DNA of 64,000 nt from Streptococcus intermedius SK54 = ATCC 27335 (GTDB lineage Bacteria; Bacillota; Bacilli; Lactobacillales; Streptococcaceae): contig NZ_ATFK01000003.1 of assembly GCF_000413475.1 (NCBI RefSeq), positions 1-64,000 of the forward strand. The letters run 5' to 3'. Made by a program: the position numbers and the translations under genes. Shown here piece by piece: positions 42,378-51,302 of the stretch. The notes below the pieces were generated by a model that saw only the letters and a list, made by a program, of their open reading frames with translations, searched no databases and was not told where the DNA came from. The stretch's first letter is position 1; every line of letters starts with the position of its first letter.

Positions 42378-43766
42378 CTACTTGCTATTATCACCCATTA
42401 GTAAGTCTTTAGGTTGTTTACTAAGGAGTGTGACTGAAGCAATGAGGACGGAAACGATGACAATGGCAAGTCCAAAGATGACCACCTTGGTCATATCATC
42501 AGGAGATACATGTACATTGAGGCTAGTGAGGGTCTTGTTAAAGCCATCCACTTCAGCCCCGCCTCCAAGATTGGCGCTCTTACCTTCTCGAGCTAGTTTT
42601 TCAGCAATACCACTGGTAACTTGTTTTAAAATGCTATTTCCCATCACCTTGCTGACAGCACTACCTGCAAAGTAAGCACCAATGAAGCTAAATATACTTA
42701 CAAAGAGAACTTCTGTGATAAATTGGAAGAAAATCTTTGTTTTGCTAATTCCCATTGAAAGCATGATTCCCATTTCTTTTCTACGACCATTGATCCATAA
42801 GAACAAGACTAGGGTAAGAACAATCGCTCCAAAGATTAGAGTTCCGATTAAGAGATTTCCAGTAACGCCATAAATACCGTTAATAGAAGATTGAAGTGCT
42901 GGGAAGTTGCTTGTACTCTTAACAAGGGTGTAGGCTTCCCAATCAATAGATGATATTTCTTTTACTTTCGCCATCACTTTATCAATATCTTGGCTACCGT
43001 TTACAAAGAAAGTAGCATCTTGATAAATAGCGTTTTTATCTGTTGAACCTTGTAAAGTTTTAGTCGTTTCTAAATCTGTGATAAAGGTATTTTCATACAA
43101 TTCTTGAGGACTAGAAACGCCTCCTTTATTTTTTCCGTCAAAAATTCCGATAACTGTCACTTTAGTAGTTTTATTAGCTTTGCGAACGTTATCATAGTCA
43201 TAAGTATTCGATTTTATATTAATCGTATCGCCGACTTTAAGTTTGTTCTTTTCTGCAAAATCTTTATGAATTAAAGCAACATTTTTGTCATTTTTGTTGA
43301 TATGTCTACCTTCAACTAGTTTGAAGGTTTCTGCGGTAAATTTATCATCTTTAGATGAATCGTTGATACCTGTTGCCATAATGGCACGGCCGAATTTTTG
43401 TTTTCTATCTTCGCTTTCAAAGTCGGTTTCTCCAGATTCAACCAATTGGTGATCAATTAAGTCAGCGACAACATTCATTCGTTTGATGTAGCCAGAGATA
43501 CCTTTAACTTTTTCCACAGCTTCGATATCTTCGCCTTTAAGATTTCCTGCTCCGCGAGGGGTACCTTGGTTCACTTCGCGGTTAATCTGCATTGAGAAAC
43601 TGCTAGTGATATTTTTGAAAGTCTCTTTTGAAGCAGCGTCTGTTGCATTTTTAACAGCAATACTGCCAAGTGTTAAAGTAGAGATGGCTAACAGGATTAA
43701 AAAGATAATCAGTGTTTTTATTTTTTTGCGCCATACATAGGCAAGGGCGTTCTTTATCGTTAACAT
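42378..43766 (-). CDS. vex3: Vex3-like ABC transporter permease (FtsX/MacB type)
   Basis: A 462-residue permease with one N-terminal helix (VWRKKIKTLIIFLILLAISTLTLGSIAV), a large extracellular MacB-type periplasmic-core-like domain (about 45-300) and three C-terminal helices forming the FtsX domain (LIFGAIVLTLVLFLWINGRRKEMGIMLSMGISK). Size and order match Vex3 of Streptococcus pneumoniae (vex1-vex2-vex3). It is the last gene of the operon. The pneumococcal downstream genes pep27 and vncRS are absent here. Substrate unknown; possibly a peptide. Confidence 0.88.
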   Translation of the reverse strand: MLTIKNALAYVWRKKIKTLIIFLILLAISTLTLGSIAVKNATDAASKETFKNITSSFSMQINREVNQGTPRGAGNLKGEDIEAVEKVKGISGYIKRMNVVADLIDHQLVESGETDFESEDRKQKFGRAIMATGINDSSKDDKFTAETFKLVEGRHINKNDKNVALIHKDFAEKNKLKVGDTINIKSNTYDYDNVRKANKTTKVTVIGIFDGKNKGGVSSPQELYENTFITDLETTKTLQGSTDKNAIYQDATFFVNGSQDIDKVMAKVKEISSIDWEAYTLVKSTSNFPALQSSINGIYGVTGNLLIGTLIFGAIVLTLVLFLWINGRRKEMGIMLSMGISKTKIFFQFITEVLFVSIFSFIGAYFAGSAVSKVMGNSILKQVTSGIAEKLAREGKSANLGGGAEVDGFNKTLTSLNVHVSPDDMTKVVIFGLAIVIVSVLIASVTLLSKQPKDLLMGDNSK

Positions 43767-43789
43767 ATAATTTCTTCTCCTTGGAGGTC

Positions 43790-44437
43790 TTATTTATAAT
43801 TCTTAGTGACTTCGACTAAGTTCTTATTGCTTAACTCTAAGACGACGTCCGCTTTATTAGCTAACTCTTTACTGTGTGTTACAACAATCACACATTTATT
43901 TTTTTGTTTAGCTGATTTAATTAGGACTTCAATGATGTCCATGGCAGTACCTTCATCTAAGTTCCCAGTTGGTTCATCTGCTAAGATAATTGGTGCTGTA
44001 GATGCAAGAGCGCGTGCAATAGCAACCCGTTGCTGCTGGCCACCTGATAATCGTAATACGTTACGATGGATTTCTTTTTCGTTGAGTCCAAGTTGTAGTA
44101 AGCTATCTTTACTTGCTTGGGAATTTACGAGTCGAACATTCTCCATCGGAGTTAAGTAATCGATTAAATTATAATTTTGGAAAACCAGGGAGATTTGTTT
44201 CCGTCTGTGATGGTTATAGCCTTTTTGAGCGATGTCTTGATCTTCAAAGAGGATTTTTCCTTTTGTAGGAGTATCAAGTCCTGCAAGAAGGGAAAGCAAG
44301 GTTGATTTTCCTGCACCAGATTTCCCTATAATAGCATAAAATTTTCCTTCTTCAAATGAAGCTGTGATCTGATTCAATACATTTTCTTGTAGGCTATTGT
44401 ATTGGTAACTAACTGAATCCATTTTTAAAATTGTCAT
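43790..44437 (-). CDS. vex2: Vex2-like ABC transporter ATP-binding protein (LolD/MacB type)
   Basis: A 215-residue ABC ATPase. Walker [10 protein letters not shown] (about 37-45), Q-loop [12 protein letters not shown], signature [15 protein letters not shown], Walker [14 protein letters not shown] and the H-loop VVTHS are all present. It matches the 215-residue Vex2 ATPase in size and lies between the two permease genes, 11 and 23 bases from each. It would energise the Vex1/Vex3 heterodimer by the mechanotransmission mechanism typical of MacB-type systems. Confidence 0.93.
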   Translation of the reverse strand: MTILKMDSVSYQYNSLQENVLNQITASFEEGKFYAIIGKSGAGKSTLLSLLAGLDTPTKGKILFEDQDIAQKGYNHHRRKQISLVFQNYNLIDYLTPMENVRLVNSQASKDSLLQLGLNEKEIHRNVLRLSGGQQQRVAIARALASTAPIILADEPTGNLDEGTAMDIIEVLIKSAKQKNKCVIVVTHSKELANKADVVLELSNKNLVEVTKNYK

Positions 44438-44448
44438 GTTTTGTCTCC

Positions 44449-45741
44449 TTAACTTATATCGGTTAAAATATCTTTTGGTTTTTTATGTAGGATAATAGAA
44501 GATGAACCTACTACTGCAAGTAAAATAATGATGAGCAGTATTCCATAAGTCATCAAAATAGTAGAGGTATGTAACTGCGGAACGATATTTTCAAAAATAG
44601 CGGATGAGCTATCTTGTTGTTGACCGCCTTTTATAAACCCTTTGAATACCATAGTGGAAATATAAGAGCCACTAATAGAAGCTAGTGCCATACTAAATAC
44701 TGATATGATAACCAGTTCCAGTATGAATTGAGAGATAATCATCGCTTTTGAAATACCGAGAGATAATAGTACTCCGATTTCATAAATCCTTTCTCTCAAC
44801 CAGAACATGAGAATCAAGGAAAGAACGATGATACTTCCAATAATGATACTGAAAGTTAAAACATTAATAATCTGTTTGAAGCTGGTAACAGAAGAAGAAA
44901 CTGCTTCAAAAGCCTTAGAATTTTTAACAAGATCAGTTTGCTTCCAATCAATTTTTGACTTTTTGACTGTATTAATGACTTTATCAATTTGATTTGGATT
45001 TGATACGAAATAAACGGCTGCAGATAATTTATAATCAGCTGGTTTGTAGCCTTGTAAGTATTGGCTCGATTCATAGTCCATATAGACAGTATTTTCTGTC
45101 GCATCTGAGCTTAAACCTGTTTGTTTCTCTTCTTTTTTTCCAGAGAAGATACCAGCAATTTCAAACTCTACTTCATGGAGTTGTTTAGCATCCTCATCCT
45201 TTAAGGAAGCTCCCTTTAGTTTTAGTTTATCTCCAACCTTTAAATGGTTCTTTTTAGCTAATTTTTCATGGATGAGAATCTTGGATTTATCACCTTTACG
45301 AATTGGCTTTCCTTGTTCAAGTTTGAAAACACCACTTGCAAAGGTTGTTTCTAGAGTAGAATCACTTGTTCCTAATGCAGCAACCAGATTGTTGAGGACA
45401 GGGTTTTGATTGTCTCTTGTGACACCTTGTTTTTTCTTAACAACAGTTTTATCTGTCAAACTTGCTAAAGCATCGTATTTGAAGTTGAATTTTGAAATTT
45501 CTTTATTCTCAAGTAATTTTTCTGCTGTTTTTAGTGAAAGTGGTCGTTCAAGTGTTTTACTAGTTATGGTAAAGCCGGTATTAGATGCGTCATAGATTTT
45601 CTTTTCGATATTATTAGTTGTTCCCATAATGGAAAAACTACTAGTTAAGGCAGTTGAAATGAGAGTAAGTATCAGAAATACAAGAAGAGTTTTAACTCTT
45701 TTTCTACTGATGTAATTCAAAGCCTGTTTGGCTATTTGCAT
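44449..45741 (-). CDS. vex1: Vex1-like ABC transporter permease (FtsX/MacB type)
   Basis: A 430-residue permease. An N-terminal helix (SRKRVKTLLVFLILTLISTALTSSFSI), an extracellular domain (about 45-280) and three C-terminal FtsX helices (GSIIVLSLILMFWLRERIYEIGVLLSLGISK) make the same layout as its partner at 42378-43766. It is the first gene of the operon. Upstream are repeated CTTAAA units (minus strand) with 11-bp period, suggesting control by an OmpR-type response regulator. Confidence 0.88.
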   Translation of the reverse strand: MQIAKQALNYISRKRVKTLLVFLILTLISTALTSSFSIMGTTNNIEKKIYDASNTGFTITSKTLERPLSLKTAEKLLENKEISKFNFKYDALASLTDKTVVKKKQGVTRDNQNPVLNNLVAALGTSDSTLETTFASGVFKLEQGKPIRKGDKSKILIHEKLAKKNHLKVGDKLKLKGASLKDEDAKQLHEVEFEIAGIFSGKKEEKQTGLSSDATENTVYMDYESSQYLQGYKPADYKLSAAVYFVSNPNQIDKVINTVKKSKIDWKQTDLVKNSKAFEAVSSSVTSFKQIINVLTFSIIIGSIIVLSLILMFWLRERIYEIGVLLSLGISKAMIISQFILELVIISVFSMALASISGSYISTMVFKGFIKGGQQQDSSSAIFENIVPQLHTSTILMTYGILLIIILLAVVGSSSIILHKKPKDILTDIS

Positions 45742-45803
45742 AATTTTCTTCCCTTCTATATATTTTTAAACTAAATCGGTACCGTGTTCTATGTTAAAGC
45801 AGT

Positions 45804-45841
45804 TACCTTAAAATAGTTTTAAGGTTTAAGGTAATTTTAAG
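45804..45841 (-). promoter_or_regulatory. TTTAAG repeat cluster upstream of vex1
   Basis: Three TTTAAG units lie at 45818-45823, 45825-45830 and 45836-45841 on the plus strand. The last two are spaced by exactly five bases, the CiaR-type arrangement TTTAAG-N5-TTTAAG. A perfect dyad ACCTTAAAA-TAG-TTTTAAGGT precedes and overlaps them. In the minus direction they read as CTTAAA repeats about 65-100 bases upstream of the vex1 start, with a weak TAACAT -10 after them. Confidence 0.5.
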
Positions 45842-46010
45842 TTTTTTGGCTGATTTTTTTCTGTTTTTTATGTAAATTTTTATAAAATATTAAAAGCTGA
45901 AAGAAGGAAGGAATTCTACGATCGTTTGATTGATAACGTTTTATAAGAAAAAGCAGTCATTTTTTTGTTATATGTTATAATAGAATGAAGAAATTAGAAA
46001 TGAGATGGAT

Positions 46011-46865
46011 ATGACAAAGATAATTGATGGTAAGGCTTTGGCAGAAAAATTGCAAATACAGTTAGCAGAAAAGGTTAGAAAATTAAAAGACGAAACAGGA
46101 TCGATTCCAGGTCTTGTAGTGATTTTAGTGGGAAATAATCCAGCCAGTCAGATTTATGTACGAAATAAAGAGCGTTCAGCTTTAGCAGTGGGGCTTCATA
46201 GTGAAGTGGTACGTTTGCCAGAAACGACTAGCCAAGAAGAATTACTTGCTTTGATAGAACGATACAATCAAGACTCAGCTTGGCATGGTATTTTAGTGCA
46301 ATTGCCTCTTCCAAAACATATTGATGAAGAAGCGGTGCTGTTAGCGATTGATCCCGATAAAGATGTGGATGGCTTTCATCCGATGAATATGGGGCGACTC
46401 TGGAGTGGCCATCCTGTTATGATTCCCTCAACACCTGCTGGTATTATGGAAATGTTTCATGAGTATGGTGTTGACTTAGAAGGCAAACGTGCGGTGGTCA
46501 TTGGACGAAGTAATATTGTGGGTAAGCCGATGGCACAGCTTTTGCTTGCTAAAAATGCAACAGTAACCCTGACGCATTCACGAACACATCATTTATCAGA
46601 GATCACAAAAAAAGCTGATATTTTGGTTGTCGCCATTGGTCGTGGTCACTTTGTGACGAAAGATTTTGTTAAAGAAGGTGCAGTCGTGATTGATGTGGGG
46701 ATGAACCGTGATCAGAATGGTAAATTGATTGGCGATGTAAAATTTGATGAAGTATCAGAAATCGCTAGTCTCATTACTCCTGTGCCAAAGGGCGTTGGTC
46801 CCATGACCATTACTATGCTCATGGAACAGACATATAGAGCCTGCAAACGGAGTTTGAATAAATAG
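46011..46865 (+). CDS. folD: Bifunctional methylenetetrahydrofolate dehydrogenase/cyclohydrolase FolD
   Basis: FolD (284 residues) interconverts methylene-, methenyl- and formyl-tetrahydrofolate, supplying one-carbon units for purines and formyl-Met. Catalytic-domain motifs [10 protein letters not shown] (Tyr and Lys of the cyclohydrolase site), [21 protein letters not shown] and the NADP-binding [12 protein letters not shown] and [11 protein letters not shown] are complete. I chose the ATG at 46011 (MTKIIDGK); ATG at 46005 adds MD. The Shine-Dalgarno is weak for both. An extended -10, TGTTATAAT, lies at 45973-45981. Confidence 0.97.
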   Translation: MTKIIDGKALAEKLQIQLAEKVRKLKDETGSIPGLVVILVGNNPASQIYVRNKERSALAVGLHSEVVRLPETTSQEELLALIERYNQDSAWHGILVQLPLPKHIDEEAVLLAIDPDKDVDGFHPMNMGRLWSGHPVMIPSTPAGIMEMFHEYGVDLEGKRAVVIGRSNIVGKPMAQLLLAKNATVTLTHSRTHHLSEITKKADILVVAIGRGHFVTKDFVKEGAVVIDVGMNRDQNGKLIGDVKFDEVSEIASLITPVPKGVGPMTITMLMEQTYRACKRSLNK

Positions 46866-46870
46866 AATGC

Positions 46871-46898
46871 GACATGTCTTCGATTTTGGAGACATGTC
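46871..46898 (+). terminator. Probable terminator after folD
   Basis: GACATGTCT (46871-46879) pairs perfectly with AGACATGTC (46890-46898) around a 10-nt loop; TATTTCGTTTAT follows, a broken T tract. Confidence 0.6.
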
Positions 46899-46970
46899 TA
46901 TTTCGTTTATGGTAAAATAAAGATAAACAAGGGTGTCACTTTTCTACTGGCATAAGTGAAGGGAGAAAAC

Positions 46971-47819
46971 ATGAAAGTGGTAGACTATACATTATTGAAA
47001 AAGGTTATTCAGCCACGTGCGCTGAATGGTCACAAGGGAGAGTATGGTCGTCTGTTATTGATTGGCGGTACTTATCCGTTTGGTGGCGCAATAATAATGG
47101 CAGCAATGGCTGCGATCTATAGTGGAGCTGGCTTGGTCACAGTGGCAACAGATAAGGAAAATATCCCATCGCTGCATGCACAATTACCTGAGGCAATGGC
47201 TTTTGATATTCGGGACGAGAAATTATTGAAAGAACAGGTACAAAAGGCAGATGTGCTATTGATTGGTCCAGGTTTGGCTGAAAATCCTCTTGAAAAAGCT
47301 ACTTTACGGTTGGTAATAAATCTTGTTAGTGAACGTCAAGTTTTTATCATGGATGGTGGAGCCATTTCTTTTTTTAGCAAAGAAGTTTTGCCATTTCCAA
47401 AGGCACATACGATTTTTACACCACATCAAAAAGAATGGGAACGGTTGAGTGGATTAAAGCTAACAGAGCAGACACTCGAAAAAAGTCAAGAAGCAGTTAA
47501 TGCTTTTCCTGTTAAAACTATCGTTGTTCAAAAAAAGCATGGAACGACTATTTTTCAAAGTGGAAATCGGAACTGTTTTCAACTGTCCATTGGAGGTCCG
47601 TATCAAGCAACAGGCGGTATGGGAGACACACTTGCAGGTATGATTGCAGGCTTTACAGGACAATTTAAAACGAGCTCTCTACTAGATCGTGTAACTGCCG
47701 CTGTCTATCTTCATTCGGCGATTGCAGAGGAGTTGAGCAAAAAATATTATGTGGTCTTGCCAACAGAAATTAGTAAAGCGATTCCTAAGTGGATGAAGAG
47801 ATGGTGCCGTAAATCATGA
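46971..47819 (+). CDS. nnrD: ADP-dependent NAD(P)H-hydrate dehydratase NnrD
   Basis: NnrD (282 residues) repairs damaged NADH/NADPH hydrates, using ADP. It has the ribokinase-like fold with motifs HKGEYGRLLLIGGTY, LLIGPGLAENP, the TPHQKEWERLSG loop and the nucleotide site QATGGMGDTLAGMIAGF containing the catalytic Asp. It lacks the fused NnrE epimerase domain seen in E. coli. The ATG at 46971 follows GAAGGGAG; an ATG at 46956 in frame overlaps that Shine-Dalgarno and is less likely. It lies ~100 bases downstream of folD. Confidence 0.93.
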   Translation: MKVVDYTLLKKVIQPRALNGHKGEYGRLLLIGGTYPFGGAIIMAAMAAIYSGAGLVTVATDKENIPSLHAQLPEAMAFDIRDEKLLKEQVQKADVLLIGPGLAENPLEKATLRLVINLVSERQVFIMDGGAISFFSKEVLPFPKAHTIFTPHQKEWERLSGLKLTEQTLEKSQEAVNAFPVKTIVVQKKHGTTIFQSGNRNCFQLSIGGPYQATGGMGDTLAGMIAGFTGQFKTSSLLDRVTAAVYLHSAIAEELSKKYYVVLPTEISKAIPKWMKRWCRKS

Positions 47820-47835
47820 AATTTATAAAAAATTC

Positions 47836-47864
47836 TTGTCTTTAAAGTGGTCGCATGGTAACAT
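47836..47864 (+). promoter_or_regulatory. Promoter of the LacI-family regulator
   Basis: TTGTCT (47836-47841), 17 bp, TAACAT (47859-47864) with the TG extension (TGGTAACAT). GGGAGG lies between it and the ATG. Confidence 0.6.
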
Positions 47865-47887
47865 AAAAGTAAGAAGGGAGGTTAATT

Positions 47888-48883
47888 ATGAAGGCAACAA
47901 TGAAAGATGTCGCTGAGCTAGCTGGAGTAGGAGTTGGAACAGTTTCACGTGTTGTAAACGGTTATCGAGTAAAAGATTCTACATACCAAAAGGTTCAAGA
48001 CGCTATTCAAATGTTGGATTATACTCCAGATGAATATGCTAGAGGATTAAAAACAAATCGAAGTAATATTGTTGCTTTGATTATTCCAACAATTTGGCAT
48101 CCTTTTTTCTCTGAGTTTGCTTATTATGTTGAAAAGGAATTGCTGAAAAAACAGTATAAATTATTTATTTGTAATGCAGATGGAGATGCAGTTAATGAAA
48201 TTGAATACATCGAAATGTTAGAAAAAAATAAAGTAGATGGCATTATTGGGATTACTTACTCAGATATCGATCGCTATATTTCCTCTAGTCTCCCTTTTGT
48301 CAGCTTTGACCGCCATTTTTCAGAAAATGTCGCTTATGTGACTTCGGAAAATTATATTGGTGGACAAATTGCAGCAAGAGAACTATTAGAGCGAGGGGCT
48401 AAACAGTTAGCATATATAGGGGGAACTAATATTCATGAAAATGAAACAACACAGAGGAAAAGAGGATTTTATGCAGAAGCAGAGGCACAAGGTTACTCTG
48501 TTTTGAAATTAGATATGTCAGAACCTTTGTTGAATCCTAAGCAACAAATTGCAGATTTTTTGGTAGCACATCCACAGATTGATGGTATTTTTACAGTCAA
48601 TGATTTTATGGCACTAGATGTCATGAAAGTAATGGAAAAATTAGGGAAAACAGCACCCGTAGATTATCAAATTATTGGTTTTGATGGCTTGCGCAATGCT
48701 GCAGACCAGACTTACTTACTCTCAACAATTGCGCAATCATTGGACTTGATAGCCCAAGCTTCAGTTAATTTATTGCTTCGATTAATTGCAAAAGACAAAG
48801 TTGTCGAATCAAGAGTTACTATTCCAGTTCATTTTGAAGAAGGGGGTACAACGAAAAAGAAGGAATTTGACGAAAAAGTATAA
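47888..48883 (+). CDS. LacI-family transcriptional repressor of the sugar operon
   Basis: A 331-residue LacI/GalR-type regulator. The N-terminal helix-turn-helix reads MKDVAELAGVGVGTVSRVVNG (in two parts) with the hinge about residues 46-60 (YARGLKTNRSN), followed by a periplasmic-binding-protein-like sensor domain (VALIIPTIWHPFFSEFAYYVE ... DYQIIGFDGLRNA). It is directly upstream of the ABC and GH32 genes, and two GAAACGTTTC operators lie between. It is the positional equivalent of pneumococcal SusR/ScrR, the sucrose repressor, though the gene order differs. It should repress until sucrose or a fructo-oligosaccharide appears. Confidence 0.9.
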   Translation: MKATMKDVAELAGVGVGTVSRVVNGYRVKDSTYQKVQDAIQMLDYTPDEYARGLKTNRSNIVALIIPTIWHPFFSEFAYYVEKELLKKQYKLFICNADGDAVNEIEYIEMLEKNKVDGIIGITYSDIDRYISSSLPFVSFDRHFSENVAYVTSENYIGGQIAARELLERGAKQLAYIGGTNIHENETTQRKRGFYAEAEAQGYSVLKLDMSEPLLNPKQQIADFLVAHPQIDGIFTVNDFMALDVMKVMEKLGKTAPVDYQIIGFDGLRNAADQTYLLSTIAQSLDLIAQASVNLLLRLIAKDKVVESRVTIPVHFEEGGTTKKKEFDEKV

Positions 48884-48889
48884 AAAGTG

Positions 48890-48918
48890 TTGACTTTTGA
48901 TGAAAGCGCTGTTATAAT
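48890..48918 (+). promoter_or_regulatory. Promoter of the sugar ABC operon
   Basis: TTGACT (48890-48895), exactly 17 bp, TATAAT (48913-48918). Confidence 0.85.
48901..48914 (+). promoter_or_regulatory. Candidate CcpA catabolite-response element (cre)
   Basis: TGAAAGCGCTGTTA fits the cre consensus TGWNANCGNTNWCA at all but one of the fixed positions (T for C near the end). It lies between the -35 and -10 and would block RNA polymerase when glucose is present. Confidence 0.7.
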
Positions 48919-48932
48919 AAGGTTATAAAAAT

Positions 48933-48942
48933 GAAACGTTTC
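48933..48942 (+). promoter_or_regulatory. LacI-type operator O1
   Basis: A perfect palindrome, GAAACGTTTC, within TGAAACGTTTCCA, about 15 bases downstream of the -10. It has an identical second copy 56 bp further on. Confidence 0.8.
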
Positions 48943-48988
48943 CAAAAAGCAAGAAGACCTAGCGGTCTTTCTATTTAACGCAAATATT

Positions 48989-48998
48989 GAAACGTTTC
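48989..48998 (+). promoter_or_regulatory. LacI-type operator O2
   Basis: A second GAAACGTTTC within TTGAAACGTTTCCA, directly before AAAGGAGAGG and the ATG. Between O1 and O2 a small hairpin AAGACC-TAGC-GGTCTT (48954-48969) followed by TTCTATT could act as an attenuator. Confidence 0.8.
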
Positions 48999-49014
48999 CA
49001 AAAAGGAGAGGCTT

Positions 49015-50328
49015 ATGCGTAAAGGTATTGTTTTATCAATGGTTGCAGCTTTGTCAATCGGAGTGTTAACAGGTTGTAGTGGAAGTTCTAATAAAAGTTC
49101 AAAGAGCGCATCCAATGATGTAAAAGTTTGGGTTCAATTTTCTGATGAAACTGCTGAAGGAAAAGCTTGGGAAAAAGTCGTTCAAAACTTTAACAAAAAA
49201 TATAGGGGTAAATACAAAGTTACGACAGAGTATATTCCTCGTAGTGGAAGCGGAGGCGGATACGAAGATAAGGTTAATGCCGCCATTTCAACGAATAGTC
49301 TTCCTGATGTGATTACACTTGATGGTCCCAACACAGCTGCTTATGCAAAATCAAAGGTTATTGCACCATTAGATAAGTATCTAAAAGATAACAACATGGA
49401 TGATGTTCTTGATAGTATCAAGCAACAAGGTACTTATGATGGGAAATTCTATGCTTTTGGCTATTCAGAGTCAAACGTTGGCATTTATTATAATAAAAAA
49501 ATGTTCAAAGAAGCTGGTATAGATGAAGCAAGCTTGCCAACTTTGAAAAAACCTTGGACTTGGGATGAATTTAAAGCGATTAGCCAAAAATTAAAAAATC
49601 ATTTTAAAGAAGCTGCGATTGATTTCCGCCTCAATTCAAATGATGAAATGTTGCCATATGCTTATATGCCCCTGATTTGGTCAAATAGTGGTACGGTTGT
49701 TAATAAAAAGGGAACAAAGGCTGCAGGCTATTTTAATGCCAAAGAAAGCGTAGAAGCAGTTCAATTTATTCAAGATCTTATTAAACAAGGGTATACAACA
49801 GTTAGCCCAGTTGAAAAGGGGTTTGAAACCGGAAAATATCCAATGGTTTTGAGTGGTTCGTGGACAATTGCTGACTTACAAACTAATTACAAAGATATTG
49901 ATTTCGGTATTTTACCATATCCGGTATCTAATAAGACAAAGAAATTAGTCTCTCCTTCAGGAAGCTGGCAATTGGCAGTCACTACTAAGTCTAATAAAAA
50001 AGTAGCAGCGGCTGAATTTGTCAAATTTGCAACCAATACAGAATCAAGTGAAATCTTAAGCTTGGGGAATAGCGTTTTGCCAATTCGTAAATCAACTATC
50101 AAGAATATGCAAAATAAGGTTTCTGAACCAATGAAATTCTTGATGGAACAAAATGCAGCGACTGCTCATGCGCGTCCAGTTGTTGTAGCTTATCCACAAG
50201 TATCTCGGGCATTCCAACAAGCTATGCAAGATATTAGTTATTATAAGGAAAATCCAAGTGTTCAAAAAGTACTAGATTCACGTGCAAAAGAAATGCAAAC
50301 AGCAATTGATGATTCCTTGAACAAATAG
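49015..50328 (+). CDS. Sugar ABC transporter substrate-binding lipoprotein
   Basis: A 437-residue extracellular solute-binding protein (family 1). The signal peptide ends in LTGC with the lipid Cys at residue 21, then a Ser/Lys-rich linker. The mature part carries the carbohydrate-binding fold: VKVWVQFSDETAEGKAWEKVV, LPDVITLDGPNTAAYAKS and the mid-domain FAFGYSESNVGIYYNKKMF type segment. It captures sucrose or fructo-oligosaccharides for the permeases downstream; substrate is inferred from the GH32 gene. In pneumococcus this role is SusX. Very strong Shine-Dalgarno (AAAGGAGAGG). Confidence 0.92.
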   Translation: MRKGIVLSMVAALSIGVLTGCSGSSNKSSKSASNDVKVWVQFSDETAEGKAWEKVVQNFNKKYRGKYKVTTEYIPRSGSGGGYEDKVNAAISTNSLPDVITLDGPNTAAYAKSKVIAPLDKYLKDNNMDDVLDSIKQQGTYDGKFYAFGYSESNVGIYYNKKMFKEAGIDEASLPTLKKPWTWDEFKAISQKLKNHFKEAAIDFRLNSNDEMLPYAYMPLIWSNSGTVVNKKGTKAAGYFNAKESVEAVQFIQDLIKQGYTTVSPVEKGFETGKYPMVLSGSWTIADLQTNYKDIDFGILPYPVSNKTKKLVSPSGSWQLAVTTKSNKKVAAAEFVKFATNTESSEILSLGNSVLPIRKSTIKNMQNKVSEPMKFLMEQNAATAHARPVVVAYPQVSRAFQQAMQDISYYKENPSVQKVLDSRAKEMQTAIDDSLNK

Positions 50329-50345
50329 AATCTGTTCTAATCTTT

Positions 50346-50396
50346 GAGATGAGGCAATGTCCTAAAAAGCGGCTCTGTTTCATCTCCGTTTTATTT
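50346..50396 (+). terminator. Intercistronic hairpin after the binding-protein gene
   Basis: GAGATGAGGCA (50346-50356) pairs with TGTTTCATCTC (50376-50386), 11 pairs including two G-U, then CGTTTTATTT. Such partial terminators or 3' stabilisers often raise binding-protein expression above that of the permeases. Confidence 0.65.
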
Positions 50397-50416
50397 CAAG
50401 AAGAAGGAGATTTATT

Positions 50417-51301
50417 ATGGTTCAAAAGAAGCGTCAGAAATTAAAAGAAAATTTATTAGGTTATGGTTTTTTATCACCTGCATTGATTCTTTTGTTGATT
50501 TTCTTAGTCATTCCGGTTGGAATGGTAGTCTATTACGCCTTTACGGATTATTATTTATTAACACCGAATGAGCGTAAATTTATTGGATTAGCTAATTTTG
50601 CTCGTTTGCTTAAAGATCCTACATTTCTGAAAAGCGTCTTAAATACGGCACAATTTGTTATCTGGATTATTCCAGTTCAGCTGGGTGCAGCTCTTGGGAT
50701 GGCTTTGATTGTCAATAAAAAGCGAAAAGGAAATATGTTTTTCAAGGTTGCATTTTTTGCGCCAGTTGTTATGTCTTTAGTTGTTATTTCTATTTTGTGG
50801 TTGTATTTGCTCAATCCAAATAATGGTTTATTAAATGCTTTATTAAATAAAATTGGCATTGCTTCTCAACCATTTTTGAGAAGTCCAAAACAGGCTATGT
50901 ATGCTATCGTGTTTGTCTCTGCTTGGCAAGGTGCAGGTTATCAAATGTTACTCTTTCTTGGTGGAATGCAAAACATTCCTCAAGATGTTTATGAAGCCGC
51001 AGAATTGGATGGTATTACTAAGTGGCAACAATTTCGCTATATCACCATGCCCCTCTTGAAGCCCACTGCTTTGTTTGTGCTCTTAACGACCTTAATTTCA
51101 GCTTTTAAATTGATTGTACAACCAATGGTTATGACGCAGGGTGGCCCAATGAACTCTACAATTACCATGGTGTACTACATTTATCAACAAGGATTCACTG
51201 ATCGTTTAGTCGGTTACTCTAGTTCGATTGCTCTAGTGTTTACAACTTTGATTGGTATGATTAGTCTCGTGCAAAGACGTATCTTGAAGGAGGATGAATA
51301 A
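50417..51301 (+). CDS. Sugar ABC transporter permease (first subunit)
   Basis: A 294-residue permease of the MalF-type family with about six membrane helices. The EAA loop that contacts the ATPase is YEAAELDGITKWQQFRYITMPLLKP, and an N-terminal FLSPALILLLIFLVIPVGMVVYYAF helix is typical. No ATPase gene is present in the operon, so it probably shares the housekeeping MsmK-type ATPase, as known for streptococcal sugar importers. AAGGAG lies 8 bases before the ATG. Confidence 0.93.
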   Translation: MVQKKRQKLKENLLGYGFLSPALILLLIFLVIPVGMVVYYAFTDYYLLTPNERKFIGLANFARLLKDPTFLKSVLNTAQFVIWIIPVQLGAALGMALIVNKKRKGNMFFKVAFFAPVVMSLVVISILWLYLLNPNNGLLNALLNKIGIASQPFLRSPKQAMYAIVFVSAWQGAGYQMLLFLGGMQNIPQDVYEAAELDGITKWQQFRYITMPLLKPTALFVLLTTLISAFKLIVQPMVMTQGGPMNSTITMVYYIYQQGFTDRLVGYSSSIALVFTTLIGMISLVQRRILKEDE

Positions 51302-51302
51302 T

